Below, piece by piece: positions 41,002-52,561 of a stretch of 64,000 bases of DNA. Source of the stretch: Phytophthora quininea (Eukaryota; Oomycota; Peronosporomycetes; Peronosporales; Peronosporaceae); contig JAAVTG010000493.1 in NCBI GenBank assembly GCA_011947345.1, forward strand, positions 1-64,000, given 5' to 3'. Positions within the stretch are counted from its first letter, which is position 1. The number at the start of each line of letters is the position of its first letter. The notes under the pieces are model-generated. The model saw only the letters and a program-made list of their open reading frames with translations. It was not told where the DNA came from and ran no database searches. A program made the position numbers and the translations under genes.

Positions 41002-41073
41002 GCGCGGCTGGCGCAATGGATAGCGTATCAGACTTCGAATCTGGGGGTTGCGGGTTCGAGTCCCGCGTCGCGT
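41002..41073 (+). tRNA. tRNA-Arg (anticodon UCG)
   Basis: 72 nt that fold into a full cloverleaf. The acceptor GCGCGGC pairs with GTCGCGT (two G-T pairs). D-stem GCGC/GCGT. Anticodon stem TCAGA/TCTGG around loop CTTCGAA (anticodon TCG). Five-base variable loop GGGTT. T-arm GCGGG-TTCGAGT-CCCGC. No intron; CCA not encoded. A T-run (CTTTTT) 3 nt downstream fits Pol III termination. A and B boxes are internal. Confidence 0.93.
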
Positions 41074-41419
41074 ACTCTTTTTCAATTTTTGTTGCTTTGG
41101 ACTTTAGTATTTTATTTCGAGTCTGGTGCGCACGAGTGTGTATGGCCAGTGTGAAGGTGTGGCTATACTGGCAACATGATACTGTGGTGTTCGCCACTCT
41201 ACTCTATGAAGTGTTTTCATCGTAGGTTTTGACTGGGTGCGAAGCACATCCGAGCAGTTTTAGTGCTGAATTGGTTTACGTGGACTTATTACAGGGTTGC
41301 GGAGATGCAGTCTTCATACATCCACTGCCTAGCTGCCTTCAAAGAGAGGGAGGTGGTCATGTCTGCGATGCTGGGAAAATCTTGGTTGAGTCTCAACAAG
41401 AATCTTGATTCACTCCCCG

Positions 41420-41502
41420 ACTCACTCACTCACTCACTCACTCACTCACTCACTCACTCACTCACTCACTCACTCACTCACTCACTCACTCGCTCACTCA
41501 CT
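41420..41502. repeat. (ACTC)n microsatellite
   Basis: About twenty tandem ACTC tetramers with one G interruption near 41492. A reading frame through it translates to repeated SLTH and is not a gene. Confidence 0.95.
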
Positions 41503-43110
41503 AATTCATGCACTCACGACCACATGAGCGAGACTAGTGCATACATGGAATGTGTCATACAAATACCATTGTCCACAGGAGCCCATTCGGCACAAGCTGT
41601 CAAGCAACACTATTTATCTACTGCAACAAGAGCCAGGAAGGACACTCAGCAACAAAGAACGTGAACGAGCAATCACAAAGACTATACTGCCATTAGAACC
41701 CCTCCCAATTCCCTTATCCTTGCGACATGTCTCAGTCAATCCTCCTTTCTGAGGCATTCCTGTAGGTGAAAAGAAAGAAGGACACACCGCCGCTACATCT
41801 GCACCCATTTTGAATCTGTAGAATCCCGTAACTTCGAAATCAGCTGCCAAACCCACCGAGAAACCCCGAGCGTGCAAGCAACACTGACTAGGCACTTTTT
41901 ATCTTGTATAGCTAAAACCCGAAAATATCAATGTTGGCTTCTGATGTGTTCTTGTTGCAACCGGGCGGAAACGATGAGTATCATTGTGTAGGTGAAGAAA
42001 GGGGAACGCTATGGTGGTGTAACTACACAGTCCATTATCATACTCATCTATGTGGTTGGTTACCCACTTCTTAGCACAGTATTTATGACCACCACAACAC
42101 GGTAATATAGCAAAACAAGCAATTGAATAAAAGAAACGCGAGGTGATCGAACTGCGGCTTATAGCGGAGCTGTACCACATCAGAATTCTGACACGAGATC
42201 CTCCCACTACCAAGAGCGAGGGCTTTTCCCTGCTCTGTTAGCCAGCCTGGGGCGGTACACCCTTCCTTAGAGACCTCGGTACATCGACTTACACCAATGT
42301 CCCAATGTCCACTCCTGGTTTGAGACGGACGCGCCATCCACATCCTGTGAATAGTGACACCGAACCGCATACCACAGCCCTCACACCTCGCTACCCAGAC
42401 AGAAGCTTTCCGTTACAAGTTGACGCCACTCAACCCGGTGACAGGATTAAAACACGAACTCATATTAAAGCTTTACTTGGTACACACTTCCAAAACCGCT
42501 TTTGTGTTTAACGGATTCCAAGCTGGATTTCTTCGATTTTCAAGCGCCTCCATTCTTCTGAGCTTTAAACGTTCGTGGGCAAGCGAGTGGTAATCAGTGA
42601 GAACTGACAAAGTAGTTCGTGCCGAACATGGGCTACTTTATCTAGCGACGTCGCAGCAGATGGGTCTGTAGGCCTGTTATTAACACAGGAAACCATTTGT
42701 TGTTTGTTACACGGGTGTGCCTTTGCACTCACTTCACATTTAGAACTAGCATTCAACAAGCACTTCGAAGCCAAATTTAGGAAAACCAAACTGCACACAA
42801 AGTTTTCATATTTGTAGAAGGGACCCGCAACTTCTTACCCACACTTACTCGCGTAATCTCTCTCTCATATCCATTCATGCTGTTTCTCCTCTCTTCCTAC
42901 ATGTTTTTTCCTCACGAGAGTCCATATCTCTGTGCGTTTGAGGTGGGCTGCGAGGGTGGTAAGCGCAAAAGTTAAATAAATTGCGCTTATATAACCAGAC
43001 TGGAGTCACCGCATAGGATTCAAGGTACAGCCAGCATATTCCACTATGAAAAGCGAAAGCGTGTTTGTGTAGTGGTTTATTAGAACAGGTGAAAACAAAA
43101 GAAATGAAGT
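41503..43110. other. No supported gene between the two tRNA genes
   Basis: 1.6 kb with only short frames on both strands and no domain. I see no transposon ends and no further RNA gene. Confidence 0.45.
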
Positions 43111-43182
43111 ACGCGACGCGGGACTCGAACCCGCAACCCCCAGATTCGAAGTCTGATACGCTATCCATTGCGCCAGCCGCGC
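43111..43182 (-). tRNA. tRNA-Arg (anticodon UCG), second copy
   Basis: The 72 nt are identical to 41002-41073 but on the opposite strand. Flanks differ beyond a few bases, so the tRNA itself, not a larger block, is shared. A TTTT tract lies about a dozen bases downstream. Confidence 0.93.
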
Positions 43183-43498
43183 TTCTGATTGGATAGTAAT
43201 TGATCTTGTAATAATATGTTTTCTTTTAGATAGTGCTCGGCAGCGAGGTCAAACTTGCAAATTCAGTAGTGTTCCTCGCAGTTCGCAGGTATCCGACTGA
43301 AGGTAAAACTACTAATAAGAGCTTACCTGCAGAGCACCTGCATTGTCTCGCTTTGTTGTCTTTATCTTCAACGCTGAAGGTTCCCGGCGTACAGAAACGT
43401 TTCCAGCCCTTCATTATTTTTGCTGGCGCAAGCGAAAGCTACTGGTGTTTGCATACCGGGTTTGGCCTCCTCTCAATCAGCGCAGACGTACGAGGCAC

Positions 43499-43735
43499 AT
43501 GGGGCGCAGGCTGTGGACGGACAGCGAGGTTCACCTCCTACTGGACTGTGTAGGGCAAGACGTGCAAGCGTACACGACAGGGGTCAAACATCGGTTCTAC
43601 GCTAACGCTCAGAACTATCAGAGTGGGAATGACTACACGAAGTCAGCATCACAGATCAAGGCCAAGTTGAGTGAGTTTGAGTGCACTTATAAGAGCTACG
43701 AGTTAAAGCTTACGAGGTCTGGCTCTGGTGTATAG
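43499..43735 (+). pseudogene. Myb/SANT-like transposon protein fragment
   Basis: 78 codons from MGRRLWTDSEVHLLLDCVG, with W...E...LL typical of Myb/SANT-like domains that open many oomycete transposon ORFs. It continues FYANAQNYQSGNDYTKSASQIKAKL and a helical tail, ending TRSGSGV. No catalytic domain follows. The family assignment is tentative. Confidence 0.4.
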
Positions 43736-45246
43736 GCCAGCGACCCTCCTAGTATCAAAGGTATCGTACATGCTGTTCGTTCGATGGTTTCTTTGTTTAG
43801 CATCAGTGCTTCATGTGTCTAAGTTGCTCGATAAGAAATGTCTGAGAGTCCTTAGGCCGCAAAAAGCACGAAGAGAGCGTGTAATAAAAATTAAATATAT
43901 TCTTTATAAACAGTCCTTTACAGCCGCGATAACATTGTGTCGAGTTCGGTAATTCACTGAACAATTTGGAAAAGACCCTAAAACAATCGGAACTCGAAAA
44001 GTCTGATTGTGTCCATTAAGCTGTTGATCTTCCAATATAATGATAAATGTCATCGATGCTACAGGCCATCTTTGATAAAATTTTCTGGGTAACATTTCGT
44101 CGCAATTCCGGAAGTCAAGAAAGACCGCGGTATCAGCGAGTAGTCAAGGTGGCGAGTACCACATTATCAAGGTCAAGAGTTTTGTGACGCTCAAAAGTTG
44201 TGCGACAGAAAGAAGCCCCTCTGGTGGTCACTGAGCGTTTTCTACTAGTGGGAAGCCGTGTAAAAGTGTATTGCTTATGCTCGCAGTATCTGTGTTGGAA
44301 TCGTATCACCAGTGGTGATTCATCAAATATTCTATACAAACAGAGCTTTCGGTACACTACTGGCAACACGATCAAAATCATCGCCCGAGATTTCGCTAGA
44401 TCTGCCAGCAATACTACATTCAAAGCCGAACGTTTTAATGGTGGCTATACCATCGGGGAATCTCACCTCGTCGGTAGCAGAGCCATTGGACAAGTTTGAG
44501 GATGATCCTCATTCACGAGAAAGTGTAAGCTTGTTCCTTTATGTAAAAATTGCACAGCTCGGATGTACTTGAGGGGAGATTCTGTTTTTCATCGCAGCGA
44601 CTTAGTACCATCTGTCTAAAGCATCAAATGTCTTGCAAAAGTCAAATAATAAGGTTATCGCTTCGTATTGAGCTGTGTCTGCTTTGTCGGCACGAATATC
44701 ACGAACCCATGCTGACGGGGTACACAATATCTGCTAGCATTTTGCTCCTTCACGTCGACAAAGTATCCATATGATCACTGATTTCTTCAAGCTGAAGATT
44801 GTAGGGGAGGGCCCATCAATAGCCGCCGTGATCATAATGAATAGGTGCTCTAGGGAAGAACCTCAATCCTTGTCCCGATATGGCAGTAGTGATGTGCAGG
44901 TAGATACCAGTATTAGTATTAGAAGTTCTCTCAACAACGGCTAGCAGAGAGTCTATAACGTTGTGAGGGAGACAATTGTTTGAAACACCTCAGTAAGCAC
45001 ATTAGTTGACAGTGGATAAAGTATGCTAACTCACACTATGAAGAATTAGACATGTAAGATTGGAACTCAATCGGGTTAAATCTCGCCTACGTCGTTGCTG
45101 CTATTACGAAATACACACTCACCTGCTCGTCAGCACGTTCGCATCGAAATCACGAGTGCATCCAAAATTGTAGTGGGGAAATATCCTTCGATTTATGAAT
45201 CGCCTTCTCAATCGGGTTGTACTGCCCCCCGTGCACACATGCTGCG
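43736..45246. other. No supported gene
   Basis: 1.5 kb of AT-rich sequence. Frames of 60-100 codons occur without any domain. Probably old transposon debris. Confidence 0.45.
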
Positions 45247-45870
45247 TCAAGATCCTTTAGATATTCTCAATCGGGTCGAGGACCGGTGACAGCACCGGTC
45301 GTTGTGAAGACGAATTGCTTGGTCTTCAAGCATTGATATCCTTGACTTGTGGCATGACGTTGAAAACTTGGTGTCTTTGTATCGATGAACGGTTGCAAAT
45401 GCGTCGTTAGCGTTTAGGTGTACTTGGTGGAGTATTGCTTGCCAGTTAAAATCTTCAATGAGGTCTTCTTTCCTCCAGCGAAGCCTCCCCACACCACCAC
45501 CTGTGTGGCGACGCATGTTAATGTACCCTAGGCGTCTAGAATCTACCCACGGAAGACTCATGCCGTCAGGATCATCGCGGTTCCAGTTATCATCATCACG
45601 ATAGACGATATGGTATCTGTCGGGGTCGTTTATGAGCGCCATGTGGGCAGCCTCCTTTACACGTGGCGTTTCATCAGGGTCGGGCCGGACCGAATCTTCT
45701 TGTACCAGAGCCAATTGACGCTCTTCAGCAAGGCGATCTTGTGACATGTCCCTAGAGACCAGGTGAGACCCTCAGCGATGGTATTCAGGGTCACACCCGA
45801 TGCCGAAAGTGACTTGATCGCCTGGCGCTCTTTGTCCGTCAGTTACTTGCCTCTCGTCATTCCGTTAGAT
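45247..45870 (-). mobile_element. Tc1/mariner-like transposase relic
   Basis: The minus strand starts with a helix-turn-helix head (MTRGK, stop, LTDKERQAIKSLSASGVTLN). It then has DDDNWNRDDPDGMSLPW and RHTGGGVGRLRW, degenerate forms of the Tc1 DEK.F..DGPDG and GGGSVMVWG blocks. Stops and frame changes throughout. No ends identified. Confidence 0.6.
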
Positions 45871-46315
45871 TCGGCAGCAAAGCACGCCGTTCACCAGTGC
45901 GCGGTGTTGGCACACGCGAAATTACAACGCTGATTGAATGGCGGGTGGCACTGAACGCCTAATAAGCTATATTTATTGCTGATGCATCAAGCCCCGGGCA
46001 TCTCCACTATCAGATTAACCATCAGAGGGTGATCCGATGATGTTGTAGCAAATTTTGTTTTTGACAAATGGAGTTCTGCGAGCATAATCCACGGGAATTA
46101 ATTATCAGCGAGCTATTCAAAGTTGCCCCTTTGTTGTCACAGTCGCCAAAAAGAAGAAATGCAATTACCTCCCAATATCTATTCCCAACGCACCTAATCT
46201 CTCATTACGTGTGGGGCGGCGCGGTATGCCTGCGTGCCTTCGACACATAAGCTGTTGGCCGAGCTCTGCGAAGCGTTCGATCCTACATGACCGACGAGAA
46301 GTAATGTGTCGCTGA

Positions 46316-46485
46316 CTTACTTAACGATCACCTTCTTATTATCTGCGTTGATGACCTACCACTCCATGCCAGTGGCATTTACACTTATCTCGACAACCTT
46401 GCTGAGTTATTTTCGCTCCTGAACCAGTTCGGCCTGAAGCTCAGTGTAAAGAAGATCAGCTTATCCTTTTTGTGTGGACAATGAG
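46316..46485 (+). mobile_element. Ty3/gypsy reverse transcriptase fragment
   Basis: DHLLIICVDDLPLHASGIYT, then YLDNLAELFSLLNQFGLKLS and VKKISLSF. VDDL is the RT catalytic box (Y/V-x-D-D) and the rest matches the following helix and strand of gypsy RTs. An isolated fragment with no LTRs seen. Confidence 0.65.
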
Positions 46486-48468
46486 GGCTCCAACATATCC
46501 ACTCCAGATGATGTGGACCAAAATTCGTTGACCTCGTCTGTGGTGCGTCGCTGGCAGCGAACCGTTCCGTCAGCAGGAAGATATCGCTTATTTCATTGGA
46601 CTGTAATACCCCCGATTTCAAATGTACTCGCTGTCTACTGCAATGTGATGCAATACCGCATGTTCCAGTTGTAGTGGGCCTTCCTGTCATCTATGTTGGG
46701 CGACACGTGTCTCTGGGTAGCGTCCCGTACGTCTGAGCCCGAACCTGAACTCTAGGTAGCCTGTGCCAAATAAACAACAGCGTCCCACGAGATGCTATCA
46801 TTTTTATTTGGAATGCACATTGCATTTTGGAATGAGCTAATCGGAGTCCTTCTTTTCCCGTGAAAACCTTCAGCTGGCCTTGCTCCTAGATGAACGCACG
46901 GCTTCTAGCAAAGAACTGCAGCAATCGTTCCTTATACTCGCGCCGCAGCTTTCGCCCCTGTACTAGTGCTAGACGCGAATTCCCGAGCGCAAAATGGTAA
47001 AAGTAAATGAACAGCGTATGGCGATGAAATGGGATATAGCTTGGGGTTGGGCATACCTTTGTTACGCGAGGTCTGTTCATGTAGTAGATAATCTTGGCAC
47101 TGTTCTTGCCAATAAATTCGTCATGTTTATCGGGAACTGCCTGGAAATATTTGAAGCTTGCCACAGTGCAACGATAGAATGGCTGCGGGGTTACCATCCA
47201 TTCAAAATATTCGTCCAGCGACTGTTCGACTCTATCAGTTGACGAGTTGTAGCTCTACTGTCGCCACCCCATGCCAACCAAGTTTCTAAGTCTTTGTCAG
47301 GCACCGTCTACATAGTTATTACGCCCAGATTGGCCAGGCATGAGGTTTCATGGATACGTATCTCCTTAAGCTTACGCGGAATTCCGGGATTACTTCCCCT
47401 ATCTGCTGCTCTTGAAAGTTCATCACAATTCTGGCAACCCCAGCGAGGCATGTAGTACCAAAGCATCTTCGATAAAAACGATCACCGAATTGACAAAGCA
47501 AACATATAACTCCGTTACGTTTGTTCTTCGTCCAGAGTACGTACAACATTTTGTCGAAATTCATGGACCACCGCGAAGGTCACCGTTTACTATTGTATCA
47601 CTTCATTTTTATTGACGAGCACAGCAACCCGGACCGATATATAGCGATGAGGAATTTGATGTAAATGTCACGATTGTTGACTGCACCGTTGTGCAACCAA
47701 CAATCTGTGAGCAACTCAACCGCAAACATACGTGCACGGGGGTGGGGATCGTCAGTGGCGCAAAAATGCCAAATACTCACATTTGCAAGACCCTGTGCAA
47801 TGGAACAGGTAAGGTAACATTTGTCTAGCATCAGCACAGATGGCGAACAGCTCGGTGAAATAAGGAAAGGCTAGCAGTACCGCACTTGCAAGTACTATAT
47901 CATTCCCTCAAACGCGTTATCCGCTGACATAGACCATTGAGGAGCAAATGACGATACATCGGAGTCCATTTCAAGTGCCCAACCAAGTCATTATCAATTC
48001 TTTACAGACATAGTGACTAAAATTATAAATCAAAATGTATTTGCTCAAACTGTCCACATTTACAAATGCTAGGTTTACACATACCTGCGGCATCTACCCA
48101 TGTTTTACATTTTTAAATCGTTTTTACAGACCGGTGGCGGACATGGCCAGAAGTTTTGCCCGGAAAGTATTTTTGGTAGGGAGCGACTTCACTCCCAAGA
48201 TTTCCTGCATCGAAGACGAGAGTTGTCTACGCTAGGTCTAAACGTGTCTTTCCTGTGCGCATGAACGCACAGGATTTAAACAAAAGCAATTCTGTCGTGA
48301 ACCAGTAAAGGAAGATCATGGCTCGCCAATCGTGCAAACCGAAGAAGAATGCGCACAACCTAATGGTGCGCAAGGCCACATCAAGGTCAAGTGCGCGCAG
48401 CTCCAGCCTCGAATGTCCAATCAATTTCTGAGAGCCCGTCAGAGTCGGCGGATGAGCCGGTGCCGCAG
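46486..48468. other. No supported gene; transposon debris
   Basis: 2 kb with short domainless frames. Close to the MULE there is a Cys/His-rich stretch (CLSCAHERTGFKQKQFC, about 48247-48297) that could be a zinc-ribbon end of a piggyBac-like transposase, but I could not find its catalytic domain. Confidence 0.4.
48252..48273. repeat. Perfect 8-bp hairpin
   Basis: CCTGTGCG, six-base loop CATGAA, CGCACAGG. It lies inside the Cys/His-rich stretch and may be coincidental. Confidence 0.5.
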
Positions 48469-48477
48469 CGAACGACG
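48469..48477. repeat. Left target-site duplication of MULE 2 (CGAACGACG)
   Basis: Nine bases identical to 51747-51755. Confidence 0.85.
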
Positions 48478-48769
48478 GGAAAAACTATGGAGATCGAGGT
48501 GTGAAAGACGGTCCGAACCAAATTTGGTCAGACCAGTTAGGACTAAAACTATTATCGGAATTTTAGACTAAAATTCAGCTTAAAATACTCGGAAAAATGA
48601 GGCCTTAAAATAATCATGGGGAAGTCGAAATAGTCTGGGAAGTTGCAGTGCTTGATTTGCCTGGCCTCACTCTTCAAAATGCAGACTCCAACAACAACAT
48701 CAACGTCTTCTTCTCGGTTTGAGATACCTCCCCTACCACAACAAGAATTCCGTCATTTGCTCAGGCTGA

Positions 48770-50965
48770 GGCAGCATTGCACGCGTGGAATCGGAAGCTG
48801 ATAATCGACGTAACAAAAGGCCATCACAAGAAAAACAAGGCACAGGACATTCGAGCGCGATTACAAGTGCGACAGGTACGGCCGCACGCGAAACAATCGT
48901 GGACTTCAGGACGAGGATCGTGTTCGTACGCAACGCGGCACCAGCAAAATCGGCTGCACTATGAAGATTCGGTTGGAAGCGGTTGATGCTAATAACTGTG
49001 CCGGCCCATGGAAGGTGGTCATTTGAATGGGTCACTGTATCACAACCATCCCCATCCGAAGACGCAAGCATTCATCCAGGGCACGACGTCGCGACATGGA
49101 GCGTGCAATATCGGGAGTTGTATCTATCTCGGGTTTAATTGCCTCTCAAAGTGAGATTGGTGTTTCTCCCGAAATCGTCGTTGCCACGTTGGGTCAAGCG
49201 GATCCTCACACCGCGATTATGGCCAAGTATATTAAATATTATTGTATTAGAAATTTTCTAATCGCAAAGACGTTGACCGGCGTGAGCAATTGGCGAGCGA
49301 CACACCGACCGAACTTCTGCTGAAACAGCTGGAAGAACACAATTTTTTTCGAGTATGAAGTGAATCCTGAAACTTCGCGACTACGCTACTTGTTTTGGTC
49401 ACATCCGGATATTCGCCAATTTTACTGCTGGCACTCCAACGTCTTGATTATGGATTGCACCTACAAGACCAATGAGTACGACCTTCCGTTGTTGAACATG
49501 ATTGTCATGACGAACATGAACACTGTACTTCCAATAGCTCAGTGCTGGCTACCAGGTGAGAAAGAGGAAGATTTCGTGTGGGCTCTCCAGCAGCTTCAGA
49601 ACTTGATGTCGACACACAATATCGCGTGGCCATCAGTTATTCTCACAGATCGAGATCTGGCTTGTATGAACGCCCTCGATCGTTTGTTTCCCGACGTCCC
49701 GTCCATGGTGTGTCGTTGGCACATGAATCGAAACGTGCTTGCGCAGACGAGAACTGTACTGGGTCAAGTCCTCGTGGAGAACCCAGCTCTGGTTCAGGAC
49801 AAGTACAAAAATCGGTTGAAACAGACGAATTCATGGTGCTCTACTATGCAGCGGCTGACGCCGAATCCGAACTCGAGTTCGAGTCCTGTTGTACGGCAAT
49901 CAGGTCATACAACGTGTAACTAGCCGACTATCTCGATCTGCAGTGGTGGATGTACAAGACCAAGTTAGTGCGGTGCTGGACATCGCAGTATCTTCATTTC
50001 GGGTATCGTGATACGTCCCCAGTGGAAGGCACGCATTCCAAGTGCAAGCGTTGGCTGGTTTCTTGCAAGGGTGATTTGTTAACAGCTTTTAAGAAGCTTC
50101 TGCCGTGGTGGCAGACCTGTGTGAAAAACGTGAGCCTCGCCGTGGAACAGGACGTTAGCAGGGTGTCTCACAGGCTTCAGGATGACCGGTATTCAGCTGT
50201 TGTTCTCTTCGTAAGCCGGCACGCCTTAGACAAGACCGCGGAGTTATGGGATAAAGCTCACAATATTGTGCGGAACCAGGAACAAGTCGAAGCCTGCACT
50301 GGGAGGTTTAGACAAGCAAATGGAAGGCCCTGTGTCCACGACATCATAAGAATCATTAGGTCAGAGGGACAACTAAAGCTCCAAGTTCGAGATTATCATC
50401 GACATTGGCTAACAAGGCGCGGTCACAACGAAGACGTCGGAGCGCGAGTCCTGGAGCCTGCGCCTCGGAGAATAGTAAAAGCGCACAAACGACAGAAAAC
50501 GCACAAGAAAAACCATGGAGCTTCAGGAGCTGCGAGAGTGCCGACAGTCAGCGAGCGAGTCGACTTGAACCATCCAGCTCAAGCCCGACACCGCCGCAGC
50601 CTTTTACTGAGCTCCTTCTTGGCTCCAATAATGTGCGTTATAGCAGCGAACCGGCAACCCAACACGGCCGAAATCTGTCCATGAACGACATACTGAACCG
50701 TACCACGGGCGAAGACGAGGCAACTCAACACGAAAACAGTGACGAACAAGTTCAGGACGACGCTCCGCCCTATCTGCCCTATCTGCCCGACGTGTTACCT
50801 CCACGGGGTTGGGGAAACGCAGGCGCAAGGCCTTTTAAGCGACGGAATGGTGACTCATCACCTCGACTAAAAGCTCTAGGCGACAAAGAAAACCCAATGG
50901 AACAGATACATAACTTTTTCATCAATATAAATTCAGAGTACAATGGCAAACCTGCCTTCCTTTAG
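48770..50965 (+). pseudogene. MULE 2 transposase
   Basis: An N-terminal region (RDMERAISGVVSISGLIASQ, then SPEIVVATLGQ) precedes the catalytic domain: LIMDCTYKTNEYDLPLLNMI, WPSVILTDRDLACMNALDRL, SMVCRWHMNRNVLAQ and HFGYRDTSPVEGTHSKCKRW. A partial SWIM-like CTGRFRQANGRPCVH follows, then a basic/Ser-rich C-terminus to KPAFL at 50965. A TAA at 49917-49919 (CAA expected) is a true nonsense. Single-base losses in T- or A-runs near 49256, 49344, 49822 and 50510 explain the other breaks. The order upstream of about 49080 is not resolved. If only the nonsense is real, the copy is recently dead. Confidence 0.75.
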
Positions 50966-50990
50966 TGCAAGTTCGTCTTAAATAAAAAAG

Positions 50991-51115
50991 TAAGACGGGT
51001 TTTGGTTAATTAAGACAGGTTTGTGTGCATTAAGATCGACTTTTGAGCAATTAAGAGACATTTGTGTAAAAATAAGACGGGATTTCGGATTGTGTAAGAT
51101 AAGTTTTGGTGCGGG
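50991..51115. repeat. Degenerate about 21-bp tandem repeat in MULE 2
   Basis: Six units each beginning TAAGA at 50991, 51011, 51031, 51052, 51073 and 51095, followed by G/T-rich sequence. It lies between the transposase stop and the antisense ORF. Confidence 0.7.
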
Positions 51116-51230
51116 TCGAAACTCTGTAAAACCATAAAAACAACCTTCAAAAATTGACAGTAGAATAAAAATAACAGTTAGGAAAACTCAACAATGAATT
51201 CTATTTATTGCAGAGCCTTAAGACAAGCCT

Positions 51231-51592
51231 CTAGTTGCGATAGGTTACTCGCAGGATCAGGGAAGCGTCTTTTAGCGACTCCAAACGAGTCTGCAAACTC
51301 GAGTCGATGGAGGTGTCGGTGCCAGGGATCTTCGATAGTAGCGTGCCCAAAATGCTTGACAGGGAGTGCTTTCTTAAATAAATACCCATCTTTTGCGCAA
51401 GTAATACGCTTTGTTCTGCGCCTTTCTTGTGTTCTTGCGCTGTACCTCTCGCTTCTTTTGTGCGCTCTTGGAACACCCGTTTTTCTTCTTCAGGTGCCTT
51501 CTTTTAGAATACACCGTCGCCAACACCTTCTTACACTTCGGGCAGCGCCGATCAACAATGGCGCTGCCTTTCGGCTTCGCCTTCGGCAGCAT
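51231..51592 (-). CDS. Small zinc-finger ORF convergent to the MULE 2 transposase
   Basis: Starts MLPKAKPKGSAIVD with RRCPKCKKVLATVYSKRRHL and KKKNGC, a C-x2-C...H...C finger. A lysine/arginine-rich helix (SAQKKREVQRKNTRKAQNK) follows. One more A in AAAA near 51400 joins LRK to MGIYLRKHSLSSILG and continues to SLQTRLESLKDASLILRVT, 120 aa. It lies inside the element close to the right terminal repeat, so a DNA-binding accessory protein is plausible. Its position mirrors the coiled-coil ORF of MULE 1. Confidence 0.5.
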
Positions 51593-51746
51593 TTAGGAAA
51601 CTGAACTAATTTGAAAGACGACAGAACGACACACATATGAGCAGACAACTGCATTTGCGCCTTTAGTCCTATCTGGTCTGACCAAATTCGGTTCGGACCG
51701 TCTTTCACACCTCGATCTCCGTAACCTCGATCTCCATAGTTTTCCC

Positions 51747-51755
51747 CGAACGACG
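51747..51755. repeat. Right target-site duplication of MULE 2 (CGAACGACG)
   Basis: Exact match to 48469-48477. Confidence 0.85.
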
Positions 51756-52561
51756 CAGGTGAAGAAGAAAATAATTTGCAAGACAGTGAAGTATTACAAA
51801 GGCTACAGGTACCGAAAATCGTGGTGATCTCGTAAAAATATTGCCTACATTTGCAGCACGACTAAATCGACCGGTTGCAACGCTGTTCTCAAGATCACTC
51901 GAATGGGGATTGGAGTGTTCAAGGCGAGCACTGCTGCAGAGGGGCTGTAGTTGTTGGGGGCTCGTTGGTCATCGATACTGAAACGATGAAGTGTATGGCG
52001 GACCGTCTCGCCACCGATAGAGAGATACGGGGGCAAGTTGCGGCAAATTTTACGGCGAAGATAGAGAGGAACTGATAGATGGACTGAGAGAAGAACGAGT
52101 GTTGAGCCGAGTTCGATATGTCCGCCGTCGTTATTACGGCGGTGATATCCACGGAGTCGTGGAAGTGCCTCTATGTTCATAAGTTAAATATTTCGTCACC
52201 CAAGTAGGCATTATGGGTGCGTCATTTCCTGTGCGTCTATTTCGAGTGTCCATGTAAACATTGTGACCAAATTATAAGTAAAATTTGTATGATCAAATCT
52301 ATATGTTTTACACTTCTAAAGATCATTTCCCGTTTCGTAAAATGTGCATATCATTCGTTTTACTGAATATAAGTATTGGTCAAAAGTATATTGTTCTTTG
52401 CAGATATTTTTCCCTCAATAGAATGCTGGGACAGACTTAAATCTACTGTAAAATAGACTTTTGTGTTAAATAAAACGGCGTCTTATTCGTACCCTAAAAC
52501 AATACCGTAATTTACCACGGGTAATATTCGGTTTCTGAAGTCCATTCGCAGCATTGGTAAG
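51756..52561. other. No supported gene
   Basis: AT-rich, with short overlapping frames on both strands and no domain. Confidence 0.45.

Larger units (their letters stand above)
48478..51746 (+). mobile_element. MULE 2: Mutator-like element with 70-bp inverted ends
   Basis: 3.27 kb between 9-bp duplications. The left terminal repeat (48478-48547) begins GGAAAAACTATGGAGATCG. The right one (51662-51746), read inward, begins GGGAAAACTATGGAGATCG and matches throughout, apart from a 15-nt tandem duplication of the GGAGATCGAGG part. It carries a MULE transposase on the plus strand, a degenerate 21-bp tandem repeat and a convergent zinc-finger ORF on the minus strand. Confidence 0.9.

Noticed and set aside
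41420..41502. CRISPR-like array
   Set aside because: Tetranucleotide repeat without spacers in a eukaryotic sequence.
41263..41664. 133-codon ORF with repeated SLTH
   Set aside because: Translation of the (ACTC)n microsatellite.
47412..48235. piggyBac transposase
   Set aside because: Only a Cys/His-rich end resembles one; no catalytic Asp motifs found.
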